A program made the position numbers and the translations under genes. A stretch of 64,000 nt of DNA, taken from the NCBI RefSeq assembly GCF_000770675.1, contig NZ_AVBG01000001.1, forward strand, positions 1-64,000, in the 5' to 3' direction. Source of the DNA: Pontibacillus chungwhensis BH030062. Its GTDB lineage: Bacteria > Bacillota > Bacilli > Bacillales > BH030062. Shown here in pieces: positions 32,708 through 44,537 of the stretch. The notes beneath the pieces are model-generated. The model made no database searches and had not been told where the DNA came from. It saw only the letters and a list, made by a program, of their open reading frames with translations. Numbering within the stretch: the stretch's first letter is position 1; every line of letters begins with the position of its first letter.

Positions 32708-33481
32708 ATGGACATCTATCAGCATTTCCGTAAAGAGGAACAACCCTTTATCGATCAAGTGTTATCATGGCAGGACGAAGTGGCTTCTCGCTATGAAAGG
32801 AAAGTAAGTGACTTTCTTGACCCAAGAGAGCAGCACATATTTCGTTCTATTATTGGTAATAATGAAGATTTTGTATTAAGGGATTTTGGGGGTTATGAAG
32901 CCTCAGAACGTAAACGCATTATATTAGCCCCATTTTATGAAAGTCCGTTGGATGAAGAGTTTGGTGTGACCTTATTAGAAGCCAGTTATCCAAGTAAGTT
33001 CGTTACACTTGAGCATAGGGACGTGCTTGGTGCATTCATGTCTCTAGGTATTAAACGTAATAAGTTGGGTGACTTAATCGTAACGGATACACATATTCAA
33101 ATTCTTATAGCAAGTGAAATTGCAGATTACGTTAAGATGAATCTGACAGGTATTAAAAAAGCTGGCGTTTCGTTTGAAGAACGCCCCTTAGGAGAAGTTC
33201 TTCAAACACAAGAAGAGTGGCAAGAGCAATCTGGAACTGTATCATCTCTCCGTTTAGATGTTATGGTGAAAGAGATCTACAACATTTCGAGGCAAAAAGC
33301 TGGTTTATTTATTGACAAGGGAGCTGTAAAGGTAAACTTTCGCAAAGTAGAAGATCCTTCATTCACTTTAGAAACGGGAGACCTTATATCACTGAGAGGC
33401 AAAGGTCGTAGCGTTGTAAAAGAAATTGAAGGTAAAACCAAAAAAGATAAATGGCGAATTGTGACGGCTGTGTTAAAATAA
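32708..33481 (+). CDS. ylmH: RNA-binding S4-domain protein YlmH
   Basis: 257 residues: N-terminal YlmH-specific region and a C-terminal S4 RNA-binding domain (about 182-245, SSLRLDVMVKEIYNISRQKA...GAVKVNF). YlmH homologues bind ribosomal particles and have been linked to rescue of stalled large subunits, working alongside RqcH, which is also encoded in this window. ATG 32708 follows GGTGA and yields MDIYQHFR, the usual start. Confidence 0.9.
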   Translation: MDIYQHFRKEEQPFIDQVLSWQDEVASRYERKVSDFLDPREQHIFRSIIGNNEDFVLRDFGGYEASERKRIILAPFYESPLDEEFGVTLLEASYPSKFVTLEHRDVLGAFMSLGIKRNKLGDLIVTDTHIQILIASEIADYVKMNLTGIKKAGVSFEERPLGEVLQTQEEWQEQSGTVSSLRLDVMVKEIYNISRQKAGLFIDKGAVKVNFRKVEDPSFTLETGDLISLRGKGRSVVKEIEGKTKKDKWRIVTAVLK

Positions 33482-33491
33482 TAAATAGAGG

Positions 33492-33524
33492 GCAAAAAGT
33501 TAATTCTCTCTTTTTTCGATAAAT
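33492..33524 (+). terminator. Weak terminator after ylmH
   Basis: AGAGGG pairs with TTCTCT using G-T wobbles, followed by six Ts. The stem is short, so the call is tentative. Confidence 0.35.
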
Positions 33525-33565
33525 TTACATGAATACTTGTGGAAATGAGAAGGATTTAGTGAGGT

Positions 33566-33574
33566 TTTGTCGAA
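33566..33574 (+). promoter_or_regulatory. Exact 0A box upstream of divIVA
   Basis: TTTGTCGAA matches the Spo0A binding consensus completely, 55 bases before the divIVA start. No clean -35/-10 pair was found around it, so whether it would repress or activate is open. Confidence 0.45.
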
Positions 33575-33628
33575 TTTATAGCTTACTGAAGAAATGTGTA
33601 TATTTATTTATTAAAGGAGGTGGCCCTA

Positions 33629-34144
33629 GTGGCACTTACACCATTAGACATCCATAACAAAGAGTTTACGCGTGGGTTTAGAGGATATGATGAAGATGAG
33701 GTCAATGAATTTCTTGATCAGGTCATCAAAGACTATGAATCAGTCATTCGTGAAAAGAAAAACCTAGAGGAAAAAGTAAGCCAGCTTGAAGAAAAGCTTG
33801 GTCACTTTAGTAATATAGAAGAAACGTTGAATAAATCGATTCTTGTGGCTCAGGAGACAGCAGAAGAAGTGAAGGGGCATGCAAACAAAGAATCGAAGCT
33901 TATCTTAAAAGAAGCTGAGAAAAATGCGGATCGTATTATAAACGAAGCGTTATCGAAATCTCGTCGAATATCATTAGAAGTTGAAGAACTAAAAAAACAA
34001 GCTAAAGTGTTCCGTACTCGTCTAAAGATGATGGTAGAAGCACAGCTTGACATGTTAGAAACAGATGACTGGGATGAACTGTTCAATGAGGAGATCGATG
34101 AAGAAACAGAATATGAAAAAGAGCTAGCCGAAAATAATTCTTGA
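33629..34144 (+). CDS. divIVA: Septum/pole-marking protein DivIVA
   Basis: 171-residue coiled-coil protein that binds curved membrane at septa and poles. N-terminal membrane-binding domain with LTPLDIHNKEFTRGFRGYDEDEVNEFLDQV, then coiled coil with FSNIEETLNKSILVAQETAEEV and REAEKNAD-like sequence. Start GTG 33629 follows AAAGGAGGTGG and gives the conserved MALTPLDIHNKEF; an upstream in-frame ATG at 33596 lies before the ribosome site. Last of the ylm cluster, before ileS. Confidence 0.96.
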   Translation: MALTPLDIHNKEFTRGFRGYDEDEVNEFLDQVIKDYESVIREKKNLEEKVSQLEEKLGHFSNIEETLNKSILVAQETAEEVKGHANKESKLILKEAEKNADRIINEALSKSRRISLEVEELKKQAKVFRTRLKMMVEAQLDMLETDDWDELFNEEIDEETEYEKELAENNS

Positions 34145-34169
34145 CGCTTGAGCTATTTTTACATATAAT
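34141..34169 (+). promoter_or_regulatory. Near-consensus SigA promoter of ileS, overlapping divIVA stop
   Basis: TTGACG (34141-34146), 17 bases, TATAAT (34164-34169). The divIVA stop codon TGA is part of the -35. It would start the T-box leader near 34176. Confidence 0.85.
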
Positions 34170-34175
34170 TCATTA

Positions 34176-34456
34176 ACAGAACTCTATCTATATACACATA
34201 TGATGACAGGGACAGTACGAAATAATTAATCTACACAAGCGAATCAGGGATGGTGGAAGCCTGAGTAAGATATTATTTTGGAAGATCACCCTCGAGTACC
34301 TCTATTGATTTTATTTGTAAATAGAGGCGTTTCATTCACGTTACGAATGCTAGAGTGGATTTTTAAAGACGTCGTATGTCTTTTAATCTATAAGGGTGGT
34401 ACCGCGAGACCTTCTCGTCCCTTCTGGGATGAGAGGGTCTTTTTTGTTTTTTTAAA
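34176..34456 (+). promoter_or_regulatory. T-box leader controlling ileS
   Basis: Stem I elements are visible from about 34200. The specifier codon ATC (isoleucine) at 34285-34287 lies in GAAGATCACCC. The T-box sequence AAGGGTGGTACCGCG is at 34392-34406. The terminator pairs CTTCTCGTCCC with GGGATGAGAGG (34410-34439) and ends in Ts. Uncharged tRNA-Ile would favour the antiterminator and allow ileS transcription. Confidence 0.95.
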
Positions 34457-34511
34457 GGTATCAGTCCATAGCAAATTGACTATGCTGAACTTATGAAGGA
34501 GGAACGGTTTA

Positions 34512-37265
34512 ATGAACTATAAAGACACCTTGCTCATGCCTAAGACGGAGTTTCCTATGCGAGGGAACCTTCCAAATCGTGAGCCTAAAATGCAACAACA
34601 ATGGGAAGACATGAATATTTATGAAAAAGTACAAGAGCGTACACAAGGACGCCCGCTATTCGTACTTCATGATGGCCCTCCGTATGCCAATGGGGACCTT
34701 CACATGGGTCACGCTTTAAATAAAGTATTAAAAGATTTTATTGTACGATATAAATCTATGGCAGGATTTCATGCGCCTTACGTACCAGGATGGGATACAC
34801 ATGGCCTTCCGATTGAGCAAGCACTAGCGAAAAAGAAAGTTAACCGTAAGAAGATGACGGTCGCTGAATTTCGTGAAAAATGTGCTGAATATGCGTTAAA
34901 ACAAGTTGATAACCAGCGTTATCAATTCAAGCAACTTGGTGTACGCGGTGACTGGGATCACCCATATATCACGTTGAATAAAGATTACGAAGCTGCCCAG
35001 ATCGAAGTCTTTGGAACTATGGCAAATAAGGGTTATATCTATAAGGGTAAAAAACCAGTTTACTGGAGTCCTTCATCCGAGTCCGCATTAGCTGAAGCGG
35101 AAATTGAGTATCAAGACAAACGATCAGCTTCTATTTACGTCGGATTTGATGTTAAAGAAACAAACGGCGTTTTAGAAGGAGATGAAACGTTTGTAATCTG
35201 GACTACTACACCTTGGACGATTCCGGCTAACCAAGGTATTGCGGTTCATCCTGAATTGAACTATGTAAAAGTGAAAGTAGATAACGGTAACTATATCATT
35301 GCTGAGAAATTAATTGATGAAGTTGCAGAAGCTCTTGAATGGTCAGATCCAGAAATCGTTAAGACATATAAAGGGAGCGAACTTGAACGAGTAGAAGCAC
35401 AGCACCCCCTTTATGATCGCACATCTCTTGTCGTGCTTGGTGACCACGTTACGACAGACGCTGGTACTGGTTGTGTCCACACAGCACCAGGGCACGGGGA
35501 AGATGACTTCTGGGTAGGTAAACAATATGGACTTGAAGTTCTTTGTCCAGTTGATGAAAAAGGATATTTCACAGATGAGGCACCTGGATATGAAGGTTTG
35601 TTCTATGATGCAGCAAATAAAGACATCACAGAAAAGTTAAAAGAAGTAGGGGCTTTATTAGATCTAACATTTATCACGCACTCTTATCCACATGACTGGC
35701 GTACGAAAAAACCAACGATTTTCCGTGCGACAAGCCAGTGGTTTGCTTCGATTAAAGATTTCCGTGAAGATATTCTTGAAGAAATCAAACAAACGAAGTG
35801 GACACCGGCATGGGGGGAAACGCGTCTTTACAACATGGTTCGTGACCGTGAAGATTGGTGTATCTCAAGACAGCGTGCTTGGGGTGTTCCTATTCCTGTG
35901 TTCTACGGTGAAGACAATACTCCGATTATTACAGAAGAAACTATCCAACACGTTTCAGACTTATTCCGTGAGCACGGATCAAACGTTTGGTTTGAGCGTG
36001 AAGCAAAAGACTTGCTTCCTGAAGGCTTCACATCAGAGCACAGCCCTAATGGAACGTTTACGAAAGAACAAGACATCATGGATGTTTGGTTCGACAGTGG
36101 CTCTTCTCACCAAGCTGTTCTTCATGAACGTGAGGAACTAGCTCGTCCGGCAGATCTTTACCTAGAAGGTTCTGACCAATATCGTGGTTGGTTCAACTCT
36201 TCTCTTTCTACAGCTGTTGCTGTAACAGGAAAAGCACCATTTAAAGGTATTCTGAGCCATGGCTTTGCTCTTGATGGTCAAGGTCGTAAGATGAGTAAAT
36301 CTGTAGGGAATGTAATTGTTCCAGATAAAGTTATGAAGCAGCTTGGTGCAGATATCCTTCGTCTGTGGGTTGCAAGTGCAGACTATCAATCAGACGTACG
36401 TATATCAGACGATATCTTGAAACAAGTATCAGAAGTTTATCGTAAGATTCGAAATACGTTCCGTTTCTTGCTAGGTAACTTACATGACTTTGATCCAAAA
36501 ACAAACTACGTAGAGCAAGAGAATCTTCAAGAAGTCGATCGTTATATGCTCCTGCGCTTACAAGAGCTAACAAGCACAGTGCGTAAGGCTTATGATGAAT
36601 ATGAATTCTCTACCATCTATCATGCGGTTCATAACTTCTGTACGATTGATTTGAGCTCGTTCTACTTGGACTTTGCAAAAGACATCCTTTACATTGAAGC
36701 AAAAGACGATGCCCGTCGTCGTAGTATTCAAACGGTTTACTACGAAATGATTACGTCTCTTACGAAGCTTCTATCGCCAATTCTTTCTCACACAGCAGAT
36801 GAGGTTTATCAACACATCCCTGGCGTGGAAGAGGCGAGTGTTCAATTAACGGATCTTCCGGAAGTTCAAGAAGTTAAAAATCATGAAGCTCTTAAAGCGA
36901 AGTGGGATCACTTCATGGAGGTTCGTGACGATGTCTTAAAAGCGCTAGAAGAAGCACGCGCTGACAAAGTAATTGGTAAATCTCTAGAAGCCCACGTGTC
37001 GATTGTTCCAAAAGATGAACAAACAAAACAGCTTCTAGAAAGTGTTGACCATTTAGAACAGCTGTTGATTGTATCAGGAGCTACAGTTGCTGATACAGCA
37101 GCAGAAGCCAAAGAATATGATCACGTATCTGTTCTTGTAAAAGCTCACCCAGGTGAGAAATGCCAGCGCTGCTGGGTTGTTTCAGAAGAAATCGGTGAAA
37201 GCGAAGCTCATCCAGAACTTTGCCCACGCTGTGCTTCTGTTGTAGAAGAGCACTACAAAGCATAA
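34512..37265 (+). CDS. ileS: Isoleucyl-tRNA synthetase
   Basis: Charges tRNA-Ile with isoleucine. 917 residues, the bacterial type with HMGH (64-67, HIGH signature), editing CP1 domain, KMSKS (593-597) and a C-terminal zinc-binding pair CQRC / CPRC. AAGGAGGAACGG precedes the ATG. Regulated by the T-box leader directly upstream. The transcript ends at the hairpin at 37279-37312. Confidence 0.98.
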   Translation: MNYKDTLLMPKTEFPMRGNLPNREPKMQQQWEDMNIYEKVQERTQGRPLFVLHDGPPYANGDLHMGHALNKVLKDFIVRYKSMAGFHAPYVPGWDTHGLPIEQALAKKKVNRKKMTVAEFREKCAEYALKQVDNQRYQFKQLGVRGDWDHPYITLNKDYEAAQIEVFGTMANKGYIYKGKKPVYWSPSSESALAEAEIEYQDKRSASIYVGFDVKETNGVLEGDETFVIWTTTPWTIPANQGIAVHPELNYVKVKVDNGNYIIAEKLIDEVAEALEWSDPEIVKTYKGSELERVEAQHPLYDRTSLVVLGDHVTTDAGTGCVHTAPGHGEDDFWVGKQYGLEVLCPVDEKGYFTDEAPGYEGLFYDAANKDITEKLKEVGALLDLTFITHSYPHDWRTKKPTIFRATSQWFASIKDFREDILEEIKQTKWTPAWGETRLYNMVRDREDWCISRQRAWGVPIPVFYGEDNTPIITEETIQHVSDLFREHGSNVWFEREAKDLLPEGFTSEHSPNGTFTKEQDIMDVWFDSGSSHQAVLHEREELARPADLYLEGSDQYRGWFNSSLSTAVAVTGKAPFKGILSHGFALDGQGRKMSKSVGNVIVPDKVMKQLGADILRLWVASADYQSDVRISDDILKQVSEVYRKIRNTFRFLLGNLHDFDPKTNYVEQENLQEVDRYMLLRLQELTSTVRKAYDEYEFSTIYHAVHNFCTIDLSSFYLDFAKDILYIEAKDDARRRSIQTVYYEMITSLTKLLSPILSHTADEVYQHIPGVEEASVQLTDLPEVQEVKNHEALKAKWDHFMEVRDDVLKALEEARADKVIGKSLEAHVSIVPKDEQTKQLLESVDHLEQLLIVSGATVADTAAEAKEYDHVSVLVKAHPGEKCQRCWVVSEEIGESEAHPELCPRCASVVEEHYKA

Positions 37266-37278
37266 GAACTTGTAAACA

Positions 37279-37312
37279 GCCTGCTTCCGCCATTTGGCGG
37301 AGGCAGGTTTTT
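37279..37312 (+). terminator. Terminator after ileS
   Basis: CCTGC-TTCCGCC pairs with GGCGGA-GGCAGG around a short loop; TTTTT follows. Confidence 0.9.
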
Positions 37313-37410
37313 CATTCCCCTTATAACTTTATTAATGAATCATTTCAGGACTGAATATGAGGGGTGTGCCTTACTTGAATTAGGATTTTCGCGCACGTTT
37401 CTTAGAAGTG

Positions 37411-37419
37411 TGGTAAAAT
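37411..37419 (+). promoter_or_regulatory. Extended -10 promoter before lspA
   Basis: TGGTAAAAT lies 38 bases before the lspA start; no good -35. Confidence 0.45.
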
Positions 37420-37457
37420 GCTAAAGGAATAGTTTGTGTAGAACGGAGGAACATGTT

Positions 37458-37922
37458 TTGTGGTATTACGTTTTGGCGATTGTAATCATACTTATTGATC
37501 AACTGACGAAATGGATAATTGATACACAAATGAAGTTGCTAGAAAGTATCCCTGTGATTGAAGATGTTTTTTATATTACGTCTCACCGTAACAAAGGAGC
37601 AGCATGGGGGATGCTAGAAGGACAGTTTTGGTTTTTCTATATTATTACAACATTCGTGATCGTTTTTGTGATCTATTACATTCAAAAGTATACAAAAGAT
37701 AACCCCTTGCTTGGAATTTCTCTTGGATTAATCCTAGGCGGTGCTGTTGGGAATTTTATCGACCGAATTTTTAGAAAAGAAGTCGTAGATTTCCTTGATG
37801 TTTATATTGGTAGCTATGATTTTCCGATCTTTAACGTAGCTGATTCTGCGCTTGTTGTCGGAGTAGGGCTTGTCTTTATAGCTACAATTTTAGATGAACG
37901 AAAGAAAGGAAGCGCAAAATGA
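37458..37922 (+). CDS. lspA: Lipoprotein signal peptidase (signal peptidase II)
   Basis: Removes signal peptides from prolipoproteins. 154 residues, four transmembrane helices, catalytic aspartates in GNFIDR (D102) and NVADS (D129). Start TTG 37458 lies eight bases after GGAGG and gives MWYYVLA, like B. subtilis; an upstream in-frame TTG at 37434 lies before the ribosome site. Overlaps the next gene by four bases. Confidence 0.95.
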   Translation: MWYYVLAIVIILIDQLTKWIIDTQMKLLESIPVIEDVFYITSHRNKGAAWGMLEGQFWFFYIITTFVIVFVIYYIQKYTKDNPLLGISLGLILGGAVGNFIDRIFRKEVVDFLDVYIGSYDFPIFNVADSALVVGVGLVFIATILDERKKGSAK

Positions 37923-38824
37923 GTTTAAACACCCATCATATAACACAAGAAGAACATAATGAGAGATTAGATAAAGTATTAACAGCTTTGAACGAAGATG
38001 CATCTCGTGCCCAAGTACAAGCATGGGTAAAGGATCAATTCGTAACGGTTAATGGTGCTCACCAGAAGAGTAACTATAAATGTCAAGAAGGAGATGTCTT
38101 ATCCTGGGAGATTCCAGAACCAGAACCAATGGAAGTATTGCCAGAAGACATTCCTGTTAACGTCGTATATGAAGACGAAGATGTAATTGTAGTGAACAAA
38201 CCTAAAGGGATGGTCGTACATCCTTCAGCTGGTCATAGGGGCGGTACACTTGTAAATGCTCTCCTACATCATTGTCAAGATCTATCAGGTATTAATGGAG
38301 TCATGCGCCCAGGTATTGTTCATCGTATAGATAAAGATACAAGCGGACTTTTAATGGTTGCAAAGAACGATAAAGCTCATACATCTTTAGCGGAACAGCT
38401 TTCGAATAAAACAGTGGAACGTAAGTATGTAGCCTTAGTTGAAGGTGTGATTCACCACGAATATGGAACCATTGATGCTCCAATTGGGCGTGACCCGAAA
38501 GATCGCCAGAAACAAGGTGTTGTAGAAGGTGGCAAAAATGCTGTCACTCACTTTAAAGTGTTAGACCGCTTTGAGGAACATACACTTGTCGAATGCGTTT
38601 TAGAAACAGGGCGTACTCACCAGATTCGTGTACACATGAATTATATCGAGCACCCAATTATAGGGGACCCTAAGTATGGACCTCGCCGAACGCTTGATTT
38701 AAACGGTCAAGCCCTTCACGCGAAAGAGCTTGGATTTGAGCATCCTTCTACAGGAGAATGGCTTCACTTTGATTCCGATCTCCCAGAAGAGCTGAAACAA
38801 GTTTTAGAGCATTTGTCTTTATAA
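37919..38824 (+). CDS. ylyB: RluD-type 23S rRNA pseudouridine synthase (YlyB)
   Basis: 301 residues: N-terminal S4 domain (about 12-75, [21 protein letters not shown]) and the RluA/RluD catalytic domain with the active-site motif [18 protein letters not shown] (about 137-154) and GRTHQIRVH. Predicted to make pseudouridine in 23S rRNA; the exact site is not readable. Coupled to lspA. Lies just before the pyr operon as in B. subtilis. Confidence 0.92.
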   Translation: MSLNTHHITQEEHNERLDKVLTALNEDASRAQVQAWVKDQFVTVNGAHQKSNYKCQEGDVLSWEIPEPEPMEVLPEDIPVNVVYEDEDVIVVNKPKGMVVHPSAGHRGGTLVNALLHHCQDLSGINGVMRPGIVHRIDKDTSGLLMVAKNDKAHTSLAEQLSNKTVERKYVALVEGVIHHEYGTIDAPIGRDPKDRQKQGVVEGGKNAVTHFKVLDRFEEHTLVECVLETGRTHQIRVHMNYIEHPIIGDPKYGPRRTLDLNGQALHAKELGFEHPSTGEWLHFDSDLPEELKQVLEHLSL

Positions 38825-38827
38825 AGG

Positions 38828-38856
38828 TTGACGAATTTAATGTTCTATGGAATAAT
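38828..38856 (+). promoter_or_regulatory. SigA promoter of the pyr operon
   Basis: TTGACG (38828-38833), 17 bases, AATAAT (38851-38856). It starts five bases after the ylyB stop region. Confidence 0.8.
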
Positions 38857-38883
38857 AGGGAACTAGAATAAAGACCTTTAAAA

Positions 38884-38990
38884 CAGTCCCGTGAGGCTGA
38901 GAAGGGTACGGATAAAAGAGACAGTTATGTCCCTAGTCGGGTAAACGTCTATCTAAATCCCCTTCTACCACGGTAGAAGGGGATTTTTTC
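38884..38990 (+). promoter_or_regulatory. PyrR attenuator 1 (before pyrR)
   Basis: PyrR-binding loop CAGTCCCGTGAGGCTGAGAA at 38884-38903. Terminator ATCCCCTTCTACC / GGTAGAAGGGGAT (38957-38984) with six Ts. With UMP bound, PyrR stabilises the anti-antiterminator and transcription stops. Confidence 0.95.
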
Positions 38991-39017
38991 GTACCTCGTG
39001 AAAATAGGAGGGAATAA

Positions 39018-39566
<549 letters not shown>

Positions 39567-39585
39567 AAATAGAAGACCTTTAAAT

Positions 39586-39681
39586 GAAGTCCTGTGAGGC
39601 TCGAAAGGTCGCAATGACTAGGCAACGTGTATCGATTGGACACGTCTACCTCTTTGCGAGCTTTCGCAAAGAGGTTTTTTT
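39586..39681 (+). promoter_or_regulatory. PyrR attenuator 2 (pyrR-pyrP)
   Basis: PyrR loop GAAGTCCTGTGAGGCTCGAA at 39586-39605. Terminator CCTCTTTGCGA (39649-39659) / TCGCAAAGAGG (39664-39674) with seven Ts. Confidence 0.95.
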
Positions 39682-39730
39682 ATGGAATGAAATCAAAGCA
39701 AAGCATGCTCATATAAGAGGAGGATCATTA

Positions 39731-41107
39731 ATGAAGAAGAACCAAGTGAATTTAGGCGTACGAGAAGTACCGAACTTGCCTAAGTGGATTGCTTTAAGTT
39801 TACAACATTTGTTTGCCATGTTTGGGGCTACAATCTTAGTACCATTCCTTACTGGATTATCTCCAGCCGTTGCTTTAGTATCGAGCGGCGTAGGTACACT
39901 AGCCTATCTGGCCATTACAAAGGGAAGAATACCTGCTTATCTTGGTTCAAGTTTTGCCTTTATACCTCCCATTATAGCTGCAGATCAAGCAGCAGGGGTT
40001 CCGGGTATTATGCTCGGGAGCTTTATGGCTGGCCTGGTATACGGTGGAGTTTCCATGCTCATTAAGGTATTTGGAACGAAATGGATTATGAAAGTTCTTC
40101 CACCGGTAGTAGTAGGTCCTGTCATCATCGTAATCGGACTAGGGTTAGCGTCTACTGCAGTGGATATGGCGATGAACGATAGTGATGGGAATTACTCATT
40201 AACTTATATGACAATAGCGGCTGTTACACTAACGTTAACCATTATTGCCTCCTTGTTCTTTAAAGGATTTATGAGTATCATCCCAGTTCTCTTTGGAATA
40301 ATAGGCGGCTACTTGTTCGCATTAACGCAAGGTGTAGTTGACACTAGTGGAATACAAGCTGAATGGAATGGGATTACATCAGCAACAGGAGTCCTGAGCT
40401 TTTTAGGTAGCGTGTTCCAAATGCCAGACTTTACATTACCATTTAGAGATTTCTCACCAGGGTCAGTGCCGATTGCAGAAATAGCCCTAATTATGGTACC
40501 CATTGCATTTGTAACCATTGCTGAGCATATAGGAGATCAAATGGTTCTCTCAAAAGTCGTTGGTCAAAACTTCCTTGACAAACCAGGCCTTCATCGCTCT
40601 ATTGCAGGAGACGGTTTAGCTACTATGATTGCCTCCTTCTTAGGAGGACCACCTAATACCACATATGGAGAAAACATTGGGGTCTTGGCTATTACAAAAG
40701 TATTTAGTGTCTTTGTCATCGGTGGAGCGGCCGTAACCGCCATTTTCTTCGGATTTATTGGTATTGTTACAGAAGTGATCGGTGCAGTCCCATCAGCGGT
40801 TATGGGCGGGGTATCCATCCTTCTGTTTGGAATTATCGCTTCAAGTGGACTGCGGATGCTGATTGATAACAACATTGATCTTGGGGACAAACGAAACTTA
40901 ATCATTTCCTCAGTTATCTTGGTGATTGGAGTGGGGGGTGCAAAACTTCAATTTGACGGTTTTGCCGTATCTTCCATGGCATTAGCAACACTAGTCGGGG
41001 TACTATTAAACTTGGCACTCCCAGGCAAAGAATCTGCATATGGAAATGGAAACATGTTCAAAACTGAAGAAGAACAAGCTGAAAAGTCAGATGAATCAGC
41101 TGCTTGA
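39731..41107 (+). CDS. pyrP: Uracil permease (NCS2 family)
   Basis: 458-residue membrane transporter with about 12-14 helices, importing uracil with protons. QHLFAMFGATILVPFLTGL near the N-terminus and the AEHIGDQ motif (about 258-264) followed by GDGLATMIASFLGGPPNTTYGENIGV are NCS2/uracil-permease hallmarks. Start ATG 39731 follows AGAGGAGGATC; longer in-frame readings run through the attenuator and are rejected. Confidence 0.95.
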   Translation: MKKNQVNLGVREVPNLPKWIALSLQHLFAMFGATILVPFLTGLSPAVALVSSGVGTLAYLAITKGRIPAYLGSSFAFIPPIIAADQAAGVPGIMLGSFMAGLVYGGVSMLIKVFGTKWIMKVLPPVVVGPVIIVIGLGLASTAVDMAMNDSDGNYSLTYMTIAAVTLTLTIIASLFFKGFMSIIPVLFGIIGGYLFALTQGVVDTSGIQAEWNGITSATGVLSFLGSVFQMPDFTLPFRDFSPGSVPIAEIALIMVPIAFVTIAEHIGDQMVLSKVVGQNFLDKPGLHRSIAGDGLATMIASFLGGPPNTTYGENIGVLAITKVFSVFVIGGAAVTAIFFGFIGIVTEVIGAVPSAVMGGVSILLFGIIASSGLRMLIDNNIDLGDKRNLIISSVILVIGVGGAKLQFDGFAVSSMALATLVGVLLNLALPGKESAYGNGNMFKTEEEQAEKSDESAA

Positions 41108-41130
41108 ATCGACAACAACACTTTTTAAAG

Positions 41131-43430
<2,300 letters not shown>

Positions 43431-43453
<23 letters not shown>

Positions 43454-44537
43454 AGATGGAACAATTTTGATCGGAGAAGCTCTGGGAAGTGACAATCTTA
43501 CAAGCGGTGAGGTCGTTTTCAATACAGGGATGACTGGGTACCAGGAAATTCTTTCTGACCCATCTTACTGCGGACAAATTGTAACGTTAACGTATCCTCT
43601 GATAGGAAATTACGGCATAAATAGAGAAGATTTTGAAACAATTAACCCTTTCATAAACGGTCTTATCGTGAAAGAAGCGTGCTCTCACCCTAGCAACTTC
43701 CGCTCTGAGGAGACACTAGATGCCTATTTAAAGGCAAGAGATATTCCTGGAATCAGTGGTATTGACACACGGATGTTAACGAAGAAGATCCGCCAGTTTG
43801 GAACGATGAAGGGAACTTTTGCTTCAATCGAACAATCTACTGAAGAAGTAATAGCAACACTTAAAAATGAGAGTTTTCCCACAGATCAGGTTCAACGTGT
43901 TTCAACCATTAAACCATATGTGGTGCCAGGTCGGGGAGAACGAATTGTCCTGGTTGATTACGGTATGAAACATGGGATTTTAAGAGAGTTCACAAAACGC
44001 AATTGTCATGTAACGGTTGTTCCATACAGCACAACTGCAGAAGAGATATTAAAACTAAATCCAGACGGGGTCATGCTTTCTAACGGACCAGGAGATCCAA
44101 AAGATGTACCTGAAGCGGTAGAGATGGTTCAGGGGCTGCTAGGGGAACTTCCTTTGTTTGGCATTTGCCTTGGACATCAACTCTTTGCTCTAGCGTGCGG
44201 GGCAGATACGGTTAAGATGAAGTTTGGTCACAGAGGTTCGAACCATCCAGTAAAAGATATAGCAACCGGTCGAGTGTATATGACTAGTCAAAACCACGGG
44301 TATGCTGTGGAAGAATCATCAGTTGAGGCTACAGATTTACAAATTAGTCAGTACGCTTTAAATGATGGGAGTGTTGAAGGGCTTTTCCATCCTAAATATT
44401 CAGCCTTTTCTGTACAGTATCATCCAGAGAGTGCGCCAGGACCAGAAGATTCAAACGGATTATTTGATGAATTCCTATCTATTGTGAAACGAGATAAGAG
44501 AAGGGAGCGAGTTGTATGCCAAAGCGTACAGATATAA
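43431..44537 (+). CDS. carA: Carbamoyl-phosphate synthase, glutaminase subunit (pyrimidine-specific)
   Basis: 368 residues (pyrAA in Bacillus naming). N-terminal CPSase small domain and C-terminal class I glutamine amidotransferase with the nucleophile in [13 protein letters not shown] (about 241-253) and the histidine-glutamate pair in [14 protein letters not shown]. Supplies ammonia to CarB. Overlaps pyrC by 23 bases and carB by 22 bases. Confidence 0.97.

Noticed and set aside
34278-34496. 72-codon open frame before ileS
   Set aside because: Lies within the T-box leader and its terminator, which explain the sequence fully.
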